Below, piece by piece: positions 1 to 7,575 of a DNA stretch of 7,599 nucleotides. Made by a program: the position numbers and the translations under genes. Source of the DNA: Paludibacter sp. (GTDB lineage Bacteria > Bacteroidota > Bacteroidia > Bacteroidales > Paludibacteraceae); the NCBI GenBank assembly GCA_024709185.1, contig JANJXE010000023.1, positions 1-7,599 on the forward strand, in the 5' to 3' direction. The notes beneath the pieces are model-generated. The model did not search any database, was not told the origin of the DNA, and saw only the letters and a program-made list of their open reading frames with translations. Numbering within the stretch: the stretch's first letter is position 1; each line of letters starts with the position of its first letter.

Positions 1-585
<585 letters not shown>

Positions 586-663
586 TTACCAACCCATCAA
601 ATCTTCTGTTTGCAACTCCAATCACTTATCATACCCCTTAAAATGCTATCATTTTATTTTATG

Positions 664-699
664 ACAAATATAGATGTTTTTTTTGATATTTAATACAAA
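664..699 (-). promoter_or_regulatory. Candidate Bacteroidota-type promoter for gdhA
   Basis: On the minus strand, 671-664 reads TATATTTG, a full match to the -7 consensus TAnnTTTG. A TTTG (-33-like) lies upstream at 699-696. The gap between them is 24 nt, longer than the usual 19-21, so the pair is imperfect. If used, the gdhA transcript would carry a leader of about 200 nt spanning most of the intergenic region. The rest of 460-720 is AT-rich, including an 8-T run at 677-684, and holds no convincing small gene. No good plus-strand promoter for the gene at 721 was found. Confidence 0.3.
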
Positions 700-720
700 C
701 CATACGAAATATTTCCCTAA

Positions 721-3708
721 ATGAATACCATGTACCGTAATATAAAACAGCTCTATTTTAAAGACACCTCCTTTGCGGATTTAATGAAGCACCGCATCTA
801 CAATATCCTGTTGTATGCCAGTAAATACGACTCATTTATGCTGGAGGAGGACGGACGTATTGATGAACAAATATTCAATGAATACACCTCTCTGAACCTT
901 CGCTATCCGCCGCGTTTTACCCTGGTTTCAAGCGAACAGGAAGCTTTTGCCCAGTTGCGCGACCGGCAATATGATGTTATCATTTCAATGCCCAGTGGCG
1001 ACAGTATCAATCCGTTTGAATGGGCAAAAGAAGTGAAAGCCTTGTATCCTGAAATTCCCATCGTAGTGTTAACCCCTTTCTCCAAGTCGGTCTCCAAACG
1101 AATTGCCAACGAAGATCTCAGTGCAATCGATTATGTGTTCAGCTGGCTGGGAAATCCTGATATCTTACTGGCTATCACCAAGATGTTGGAAGACAAAATG
1201 AATGTTGAAGAAGATGTGAATTCAGTGGGAGTTCAGGTAATTTTGTTTGTTGAAGACTCTATCCATTTTTACTCTTCTATCCTGCCCCATCTTTATAAAT
1301 GTGTATTTAAGCAATCGCTTTCATTTATGACAGAAGCCCTCAATGAACACGAGCAGATGCTTCGAATGCGGGGTCGTCCGAAAATTCTGTTTGCTCGCAC
1401 GTATGAGGAAGCAATGGCTACTTACAATAAATATAAGGACAATATGCTTGGGGTAATTTCGGATGTCAGTTTTATGCACAAAGGCGAACGCGATCGCCAT
1501 GCCGGATTACGCTTGTGTGAAGCAATAAGGGCTGACAATAAATACATTCCGTTGATTATCCAGTCATCGGACAATAATAACCAGGTAGCTGCTGAACAAA
1601 TAAAAGCCACATTCCTGAGTAAAAATTCGAAAACCTTATTGAAAGAACTAAAAGATACGATTAACTTCAACTTTGGATTTACCGATTTTATTTTTATCAA
1701 TCCCAACACCCGTGAGGTAGAGGCCCGTGTACGTAATCTTCGGGGTTTACAGGATGTGGTATTTTCGCTGAGTGATGAATGTTTACTCTACCATGTGCAA
1801 CGCTATGATATTTCGCGTTGGCTTTACTCCAGAGCGATGTTTCCCCTGGCCGAATTTCTCAAAAACACAAACATCTACGATCCAGGCATTGAAGATTTAA
1901 ATAAATTGCGTCAGGTTATTTTTGGAGCAATTGTGAAATACCGAAAGATAAAAAACAGAGGGATTGTGGCTGTCTTTCAGCGCGATCGCTTTGACCAGTA
2001 TTCCAATTTCGCCCGTATAGGCGAAGGTTCGATGGGGGGTAAAGGGCGCGGACTGGCATTTATCGATTCGATGATTAAGCGCAATGAGCAACTACAGCAA
2101 CACGATAATGTTCAATTGATGATTCCTAAAACGGTGGTTATCTGTACCGACCTGTTCACCGAATTTATGGAATCAAATCAGCTGTACCCTATTGCCTTGT
2201 CGGATTTGCCGGATGAGGAGATACTGACACATTTCCTGAACGCCCGAATTCCAAAAGCATTAATTGCCGACTTATTTTCATTCCTGGGTGTAATAAGTAC
2301 TCCAATTGCCGTTCGTTCCTCCTCCCTGCTCGAAGACTCCCATTATCAGCCATTTGCAGGTGTATATTCCACCTATATGGTTCCTTACAACCACGAAAGC
2401 CGTACACAAACACTTTCGTTGCTAACCGAAGCCATAAAGGCAGTGTATGCTTCGGTATTTTTTAAGCAAAGTAAAATGTACATGATGGCCACCAAAAACG
2501 TTATTGATGAGGAAAAAATGGCCATAGTACTTCAGGAAACGGTTGGTAATGCGTATGAAAACCGCTTTTATCCATCCTTTTCAGGAGTTGCCCGTTCGCT
2601 GAATTACTATCCAATTGGAGCCGAGAAACCGGAAGATGGAATTGCCAATATCGCTATGGGATTGGGGAAATACATCGTGGATGGAGGACTCACCCTTCGC
2701 TTCTCACCGGCATATCCGCATAATATTTTACAGACATCGAGTCTTGAATATGCGCTAAAGGAAACACAAACACATTTCAACGCCCTTGACCTCAACAACA
2801 TACACTTTATCCCACAGGTTGATGATGGATTCAATTTGTTGAAAATTAATGTGCAGGATGCTTTGAAAGATGGCACACTGCGTTACCTGGCCTCCACCTT
2901 CGATCCCCGCGAACAAATGATTTACGATAGCCTGTACGAAGGTGGTCGAAAGATCATCACCTTTGCTAATATCCTGCAACACAATGTCTTTCCGTTGGCA
3001 GAAATCCTGAAGGAAGTTTTGCGGATTTCAGCTCAGGAAATGGGTCGCCCAATAGAAATTGAATTTGCGGTGAATCTCGATTATTCGGAAAACAAGCAAC
3101 ACAGTTTTTACCTGTTACAAATACGCCCAATTGTTGATAGCAAGGAGGTTATCAACGAAGATATTGGCAAAATACCGACCGAAAACACGGTAATTAGCAG
3201 TAACAGCGTTTTAGGTCATGGCATTACTAAAGATTTATTTGATATTGTGTATGTTAAGCCGGAAGCGTTTAATGCCTCCAAGAATCAGCTGATCATGTAC
3301 GATATTGAGAAAATCAACAAGCAGCTGGCTCTGGAAGATCGTCATTATATTTTGGTGGGACCCGGTCGTTGGGGCTCAAGCGACCCCTGGTTAGGCATTC
3401 CTGTAAAGTGGCCCCATATCAGCAACGCCATGGTGATAGTAGAATCGGGTTTATCCAACTACCGCATTGAACCCAGTCAGGGAACGCATTTCTTCCAAAA
3501 CCTCACCTCGTTCGGGGTGTCCTATTTCACCATTAATCCATTTCAAAACGATGGCAGTTATGATTTAGAATTTTTGAATTCCCAACCAGCTGTTTTTGAG
3601 AATCAATTCCTGCGGCATATTCGTTTCAACAGTCCGATGATTGTAAAAGCTGACGGCAGAAAGAATATCGGGGTGATAATGAAACCAATACTGTGTGTAA
3701 ACGATTAA
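721..3708 (+). CDS. Tandem receiver / PEP-synthase-like ATP-grasp fusion protein
   Basis: Probably a cytoplasmic signalling or metabolic phosphotransferase; its substrate is unknown. Domain order: a receiver-like domain at about residues 27-158, in which the phosphoacceptor Asp position is occupied by M90 (YDVIISMP, 84-91); a second receiver at about 171-312 with acidic pair E178/D179, likely phosphoacceptor D248 (GVISD), S282/S283 and K301; a linker at about 313-420; then a PPDK_N-type ATP-grasp domain at about 430-806. The last shows IGEGSMGGKGRG (433-444, K441), IAVRSSSLLEDS (529-540, R532), VLQE (603-606), SGVARS (621-626), MGLGKYIVDGG (646-656), IEFA (780-783) and LQIRP (799-803). The C-terminal domain carries GPGRWGSSDPW (880-890) and EPSQGTHFFQNL (917-928). 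The PEP/pyruvate TIM barrel of true PEP synthase is absent. An in-frame TAA at 718-720 abuts the ATG, so no longer ATG start exists; M4 is an alternative. The peptide transporter follows 3 bp later. The architecture is confident; the reaction is not. Confidence 0.88.
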   Translation: MNTMYRNIKQLYFKDTSFADLMKHRIYNILLYASKYDSFMLEEDGRIDEQIFNEYTSLNLRYPPRFTLVSSEQEAFAQLRDRQYDVIISMPSGDSINPFEWAKEVKALYPEIPIVVLTPFSKSVSKRIANEDLSAIDYVFSWLGNPDILLAITKMLEDKMNVEEDVNSVGVQVILFVEDSIHFYSSILPHLYKCVFKQSLSFMTEALNEHEQMLRMRGRPKILFARTYEEAMATYNKYKDNMLGVISDVSFMHKGERDRHAGLRLCEAIRADNKYIPLIIQSSDNNNQVAAEQIKATFLSKNSKTLLKELKDTINFNFGFTDFIFINPNTREVEARVRNLRGLQDVVFSLSDECLLYHVQRYDISRWLYSRAMFPLAEFLKNTNIYDPGIEDLNKLRQVIFGAIVKYRKIKNRGIVAVFQRDRFDQYSNFARIGEGSMGGKGRGLAFIDSMIKRNEQLQQHDNVQLMIPKTVVICTDLFTEFMESNQLYPIALSDLPDEEILTHFLNARIPKALIADLFSFLGVISTPIAVRSSSLLEDSHYQPFAGVYSTYMVPYNHESRTQTLSLLTEAIKAVYASVFFKQSKMYMMATKNVIDEEKMAIVLQETVGNAYENRFYPSFSGVARSLNYYPIGAEKPEDGIANIAMGLGKYIVDGGLTLRFSPAYPHNILQTSSLEYALKETQTHFNALDLNNIHFIPQVDDGFNLLKINVQDALKDGTLRYLASTFDPREQMIYDSLYEGGRKIITFANILQHNVFPLAEILKEVLRISAQEMGRPIEIEFAVNLDYSENKQHSFYLLQIRPIVDSKEVINEDIGKIPTENTVISSNSVLGHGITKDLFDIVYVKPEAFNASKNQLIMYDIEKINKQLALEDRHYILVGPGRWGSSDPWLGIPVKWPHISNAMVIVESGLSNYRIEPSQGTHFFQNLTSFGVSYFTINPFQNDGSYDLEFLNSQPAVFENQFLRHIRFNSPMIVKADGRKNIGVIMKPILCVND

Positions 3709-3711
3709 TTT

Positions 3712-5274
3712 ATGGCTAAAGCTCACCCCAAAGGTTTATACCTGATTTTCTTTACCGGCATGTCGGAACGTTTCAGTTACTACGGCATGCGGGCATTGTT
3801 TGTACTTTACATGACCAAAGCACTTTTTTTCGACAAGGCCTTGAGTTCGCAAATCTACGGCAGTTATACCGGTCTTGTTTATCTAACACCATTAATTGGC
3901 GGTTATATTGCCGATAAATACTGGGGGAACCGGCGTTCGATTGTGATTGGCGGATTGTTGATGGCGCTCGGGCAATTACTGATGTTTTTTTCCGGGATGT
4001 ATTACCTGCAAAACGAACTGGCTACCTGGCTGATGATGAGTGGATTAGCATTTCTTATTTTTGGTAACGGATTTTTCAAACCGAATATTTCCAGTATGGT
4101 GGGTCAGTTATATCCTCCCGGCGATCAGCGACTCGATTCGGCCTTTACCATATTTTACATGGGTGTAAATGTGGGGGCTTTTTTGGCACCACTGGCCTGT
4201 GGTTTTGTGGGCGATACCGGAAATCCTGCCGATTTCAAATGGGGATTTCTACTGGCGGCAATCGGGATGGTGCTGAGTGTCATTCTGTTTGTATCACTAA
4301 AAGATAAATGGATTGTGACAGAAGAAGGAAAGCCAGTTGGCATGAAACCTGCCAAAAACAAAGTCAGTGAAAGTAATCAGTCTAACGCGGGTTCTTCCAG
4401 CAATCTTTCAGCTCCGGGTTTCACCAAACGACATGTACTCAACTGGAGTGGGATTGGCACCTTATTACTGATTGTCTTTTACTTTCTACTGGGTCGCGAT
4501 CTGATCGGAGCTTTTGTATTTGCGCTGACCATTGCTGCACCCGGATTGGTAATCACCGACCCTACCCTTACCAAAATTGAACGAGAACGAATCCGGGTCA
4601 TTTTTATAGTAGCCTTTTTTGTAATCTTTTTTTGGGCCGCCTTCGAACAGGCAGGCGCTTCACTCACCTATTTTGCAGAAGAACAAACCAACCGTGAATT
4701 GATGGGAACCTTAATTCCAACTTCCTTTTTTCAGTCTATCAATGCGATTGCCATCGTTATTTTTGCTCCTATCTTTGTATGGATATGGAGTTGGCTGGGT
4801 AAACGAAAGCTGGAGCCGGCTTCACCTTATAAACAATCCATAGGTCTATTTCTATTGGCCATGGGGTATTTAGTGATTGCGTTCGGAGTTAAAGGAGTGG
4901 ATCCGGGCACCAAAGTCAGCATGATGTGGCTCATCAGTTTATACACCATTCACACCTTTGGCGAACTGGCCCTTTCCCCAATAGGGCTTTCGATGGTCAA
5001 TAAATTATCTCCGGTTAAATTTGCTTCTTTGCTGATGGGTGTCTGGTACCTGAGTATGGCCTCCTCGAATATTTTTGCCGGTACGCTGAGTGGACTCTAT
5101 CCCGAACCCATCGAACCCGGTTCAACCATCACCCATGTAAAACACTTTATGGGCTTTGAAATCGCATCTCTGTACGATTTCTTCATGTTGTTTGTAGTGC
5201 TGGCAGGCCTTGCCTCGGTAATTCTGTTCTTTTTAAGCCGGAAACTGGTAAAAATGATGAATGGAGTAAGGTAA
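3712..5274 (+). CDS. POT/PTR2-family proton-coupled di-/tripeptide transporter
   Basis: Inner-membrane major facilitator importing small peptides with protons. The 520 residues fit the family's bacterial range. Visible signatures: SERFSYYGMRA in the first membrane helix (residues 18-28), the loop GGYIADKYWGNRRS, the PTR2 motif FYMGVNVGAF (148-157), FWAAFEQAGASL in the C-terminal bundle (307-318, E312 being the conserved acidic residue) and ELALSPIGLSMVNKLSP (418-434). About six hydrophobic segments precede a polar Ser/Asn/Lys-rich cytoplasmic linker (about 196-240). Then come two further helices, as in prokaryotic POTs that insert two helices between the bundles, and a six-helix C-terminal half. 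Oddity: the first glutamate of the usual ExxER motif is G16, while E19 and R20 are kept. It starts 3 bp after the dikinase-like gene with no promoter between, so the two are probably one transcript. Peptide specificity is inferred from the family. Confidence 0.93.
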   Translation: MAKAHPKGLYLIFFTGMSERFSYYGMRALFVLYMTKALFFDKALSSQIYGSYTGLVYLTPLIGGYIADKYWGNRRSIVIGGLLMALGQLLMFFSGMYYLQNELATWLMMSGLAFLIFGNGFFKPNISSMVGQLYPPGDQRLDSAFTIFYMGVNVGAFLAPLACGFVGDTGNPADFKWGFLLAAIGMVLSVILFVSLKDKWIVTEEGKPVGMKPAKNKVSESNQSNAGSSSNLSAPGFTKRHVLNWSGIGTLLLIVFYFLLGRDLIGAFVFALTIAAPGLVITDPTLTKIERERIRVIFIVAFFVIFFWAAFEQAGASLTYFAEEQTNRELMGTLIPTSFFQSINAIAIVIFAPIFVWIWSWLGKRKLEPASPYKQSIGLFLLAMGYLVIAFGVKGVDPGTKVSMMWLISLYTIHTFGELALSPIGLSMVNKLSPVKFASLLMGVWYLSMASSNIFAGTLSGLYPEPIEPGSTITHVKHFMGFEIASLYDFFMLFVVLAGLASVILFFLSRKLVKMMNGVR

Positions 5275-5288
5275 AATTAGTAATACAA

Positions 5289-6251
5289 TCAGGATATTGC
5301 GTACAACAGTTCTTCAATCGAAGTATAACATTCATTACCTATGCACCATTTATTTTCCTGAATAATAATTTTCCGATCGGCTTTTTCCACCACGGCATAA
5401 CCTGCACGAGCCAGAGCGCGAAGAGTCCAGTACAAACGGGTTTTATCTCCTTCCAGTTCAATTTCCTTATCAAGATGATAATTCATCGAGAAGTTACCGT
5501 TGGAAGGATTAAAAAAGAAATTGGGACTGAGGAAAGCATCGCTGAAATTGCCTTTTAACACCAAATCTTCGGGCACTCCTACTTCGATACCCTTCTCAGT
5601 CATTAGCCAGATGCGGTCGGCAGCCTGAAGCGCCATATCGAGCTCGTGAGTAGAAAGCAGAATAGCTTTGCCGGAACGATGCGCTAACCGGTGGAGCAAG
5701 AGCATGATTTCCACCCTGTTGGGCAGGTCAAGGTGAGCAGTTGGTTCATCGAGCATAATCATTGGCGTATCCTGAACAAAGGCCTTGGCTATCATCACCC
5801 GCTGCTTCTCACCATCAGAAAGCTCAGCAAATAACTGGTTGGTTTTTTTTTGAAGATGAACCAGTCGGATGGCTTCATCAATTTTTGCGACTTCCTCTCG
5901 GGAAAGGGTTCCCCACCAGTTGCTGTACGGATGCCGTCCCATTGCAACAATCGAACGAACAGTTGCATTATCAATTTCAATGCGATCGGTCAGCACCAGC
6001 GAAATCAGTTGCGCCCGTTCCGTAGTAGAAATTTTCTGGATATTTTGGTTATGAATCCTTACTTTCCCGGCCAATGGCGCTTGCAGTCCTGAAAGTGTAC
6101 GCAGCAAAGTCGATTTACCACAACCATTCGGCCCAATAAGGCACACCATTTCACCGGGACGAACTTCGAGTTGCAGGTCGGTTTGCACCGTAAATGTTTC
6201 TTTACGGTGGATATAGCCTATGGACAACTCTGAAGTAGTAAGCAGCGACAT
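5289..6251 (-). CDS. ABC transporter ATP-binding protein, FecE/FhuC/BtuD (iron complex/B12) type
   Basis: ATPase subunit expected to power uptake of an iron-siderophore, haem or cobalamin-like compound with a FecCD-type permease, at the inner face of the membrane. From the ATG at 6251 it has 320 residues: Walker A GPNGCGKST (40-48), a Q-loop region reading LVLTDR (85-90) with no glutamine, the segment VAMGRHPYSNWWG (102-114) typical of iron-complex ATPases, signature LSDGEKQR (144-151), Walker B MIMLDEP (164-170; D168, E169), D-loop AHLD (172-175) and H-loop H202. Residues from about 255 onward form an extra C-terminal part absent from FecE-type proteins of 250-260 residues. An upstream in-frame ATG at 6374 would add 41 residues and overlap the neighbouring gene; it is less likely because the family's usual N-terminus begins at MSLL. 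No permease or binding protein is in view. The substrate is not determinable here. Confidence 0.9.
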   Translation of the reverse strand: MSLLTTSELSIGYIHRKETFTVQTDLQLEVRPGEMVCLIGPNGCGKSTLLRTLSGLQAPLAGKVRIHNQNIQKISTTERAQLISLVLTDRIEIDNATVRSIVAMGRHPYSNWWGTLSREEVAKIDEAIRLVHLQKKTNQLFAELSDGEKQRVMIAKAFVQDTPMIMLDEPTAHLDLPNRVEIMLLLHRLAHRSGKAILLSTHELDMALQAADRIWLMTEKGIEVGVPEDLVLKGNFSDAFLSPNFFFNPSNGNFSMNYHLDKEIELEGDKTRLYWTLRALARAGYAVVEKADRKIIIQENKWCIGNECYTSIEELLYAIS

Positions 6252-6254
6252 GAA

Positions 6255-6292
6255 TGAAGGATTTGAACTGCAAAAGTAACTCAAATCCTTCA
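6255..6292. repeat. Perfect 12-bp inverted repeat between lipoprotein and ABC ATPase genes
   Basis: TGAAGGATTTGA at 6255-6266 is the exact reverse complement of TCAAATCCTTCA at 6281-6292, separated by 14 bases. The repeat lies just after the lipoprotein stop codon and ends 3 bases before the ABC ATPase ATG. On the transcribed (minus) strand no T-run follows the second arm, so it is not a standard intrinsic terminator. It may be a DNA operator or an RNA hairpin affecting translation start or mRNA stability. Confidence 0.85.
6271..6278 (-). promoter_or_regulatory. Candidate -7 promoter element for the ABC ATPase gene
   Basis: The minus strand reads TACTTTTG, a full match to the Bacteroidota -7 consensus TAnnTTTG. 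It ends 19 bases before the ATG at 6251 and sits in the spacer of the 12-bp inverted repeat. No TTTG at the expected -33 distance was found, so this is a half-match. If real, a protein bound to the inverted repeat would cover the promoter. Confidence 0.4.
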
Positions 6293-6300
6293 GATTATTA

Positions 6301-7563
6301 TTATTGCAGAGCTTCAAATTTAAGTGCCGCTGAACGAAATTCGTCTTCTGAGGGCATATTGGAGTGTTTTGCAATATACTTTTCTAACCAGTTACGGGCT
6401 TCGTTGTAAAATTGTTGATGTGTATAATACAGCGGCGTTTTCTCTCCTTTTTCGTTAATCAGCCAGAAACCTCTGTTTTTCTTGTCTTTGGTGAGTTCGT
6501 TGTTGTACATCTCCCACCATAAAATGAAAGGTGCACCCCATTTAAGTCCTGTCTTAATTCCCCATTTGGCACGTTCGTTTATTTCTTCGGGCGTACGTGT
6601 GGCAGGCTCGTTGGCATACAAACCCAGTTCGGGCCAGCCATATTCGCCAATAAAAAGTCGCTTTCCTTTTATGCCCGGTTTCGGCTGAATTTTACTTTCA
6701 ATGTAATTCAGGTGCTCTGTCAGCATTTTATCCATTTCAGCCTCTGTTGCTGGTGGATTGGTTGCTGTATAAGCCGAAAACGAAACATAATCGGGGTTGA
6801 TAAAGGGTAAAATACTGTTCGTTACACAGGATTCACCTTTCACTGCCAAATCCGATAGATTCATTTCTATATAATGGTACATTTCCACGTTTTCGTGGGG
6901 AATATCGCGTTTGGCATCATCTATGGCCTGCTGACGTACGGTGAACCAGCGGGTCATGCCCTCGATGGTGGCCGGATCGGCCGGTTTGGTGCGATCGTAA
7001 TCCCAGCGCAGGTGCCAGTCGCCTTCCCAATTGCCCAGCATAAACACTTTACCGCTTTTGTTATAGGTTTTCAGCAGGTAGCAGGCCAATTCGTACACTT
7101 CTTTGTACGATGCCTGTGCATGATCGTCACTCATGCCTCCGATAAACTTAATCTGATTTTCATCTTTCTTCATTCCGGGAGGTTCGGTGGTATATTGCGA
7201 AAACTCATACACCCAAATCTGATAATATTTAAAGTCCATATCCAGTACTTCCTTCATCGACTTTTCCTGAGCCAGTTTAGTAAGTGACGTGATGGATTCA
7301 TCTTTGGATATATCGTAGTTTTCCCACCAGTAGCGAGGGGCCATACTGAACTTCAGCAAATTACTTCCCATCTCTCTGATGGCTTTGGCTGTTTCCACTA
7401 AATTTGTTTCGTCGGTGAATTTGTATTTGGCGCCTACTGTTTGGGTACCTATGATGTAATTAAACTCGTTGATTTCCTTTTCAAAAGCTGTTCTTTTGGA
7501 AGTGCCGGCCAAACAGGAACTAAACAACACAGCAGCTACGACTAAAAATGTATATTTTCTCAT
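6301..7563 (-). CDS. Lipoprotein with glycoside-hydrolase-like (clan GH-A-like) pattern
   Basis: 420-residue predicted lipoprotein, exported and lipidated. The N-terminus MRKYTFLVVAAVLFSSC is a signal peptide ending in a lipobox-like FSSC with C17 as the lipid-bearing residue, which supports the start at 7563. The mature part looks like a (beta/alpha)8 glycosidase: GNWEGDW (177-183; E180, possible acid/base), DYVSFSAYT, LFIGEYGWPE (304-313 region; E307, possible nucleophile) and ILWWEMYNNE (W349, W350, E351), the order expected for strands 4, 7 and 8 of clan GH-A. The usual Asn-Glu pair at strand 4 is instead Asn-Trp-Glu. I cannot assign a CAZy family or substrate, and a non-catalytic role is possible. 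Its stop codon is 49 bp before the ABC ATPase start on the same strand, with an inverted repeat between. No sugar-uptake or SusCD genes are in view. Confidence 0.75.
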   Translation of the reverse strand: MRKYTFLVVAAVLFSSCLAGTSKRTAFEKEINEFNYIIGTQTVGAKYKFTDETNLVETAKAIREMGSNLLKFSMAPRYWWENYDISKDESITSLTKLAQEKSMKEVLDMDFKYYQIWVYEFSQYTTEPPGMKKDENQIKFIGGMSDDHAQASYKEVYELACYLLKTYNKSGKVFMLGNWEGDWHLRWDYDRTKPADPATIEGMTRWFTVRQQAIDDAKRDIPHENVEMYHYIEMNLSDLAVKGESCVTNSILPFINPDYVSFSAYTATNPPATEAEMDKMLTEHLNYIESKIQPKPGIKGKRLFIGEYGWPELGLYANEPATRTPEEINERAKWGIKTGLKWGAPFILWWEMYNNELTKDKKNRGFWLINEKGEKTPLYYTHQQFYNEARNWLEKYIAKHSNMPSEDEFRSAALKFEALQ

Positions 7564-7567
7564 ACTA

Positions 7568-7575
7568 CAAATTTA
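7568..7575 (-). promoter_or_regulatory. Candidate -7 promoter element for the lipoprotein gene
   Basis: The minus strand reads TAAATTTG, a full match to TAnnTTTG, only 4 bases before the ATG at 7563. Transcription from it would begin at or next to the start codon, giving a leaderless or nearly leaderless message. No TTTG at -33 distance is visible in the remaining bases before the window edge, so in AT-rich DNA this may be chance. Confidence 0.25.

Noticed and set aside
1422..1709. Open frame of 95 codons on the minus strand
   Set aside because: Antisense to the conserved second receiver domain of the 995-residue protein, with no recognisable features.
1490..1989. Two copies of GCGATCGC (1490-1497 and 1982-1989), resembling the cyanobacterial HIP1 octamer
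   Set aside because: Only two copies, both within coding sequence, and every other feature points to Bacteroidota rather than cyanobacteria.
6255..6292. The inverted repeat as an intrinsic terminator of the lipoprotein gene
   Set aside because: No T-run follows on the transcribed strand; the next bases run straight into the ABC ATPase start codon.
6252..6374. Longer N-terminus for the ABC ATPase from the ATG at 6374 (41 extra residues)
   Set aside because: It would overlap the 3' end of the lipoprotein gene by 74 bp, and the extra residues do not resemble the family, whose N-terminus matches a start at 6251.
6874..7287. Open frame of 137 codons on the plus strand
   Set aside because: It lies wholly inside the lipoprotein gene on the other strand, has no recognisable domain, and looks like a shadow frame.
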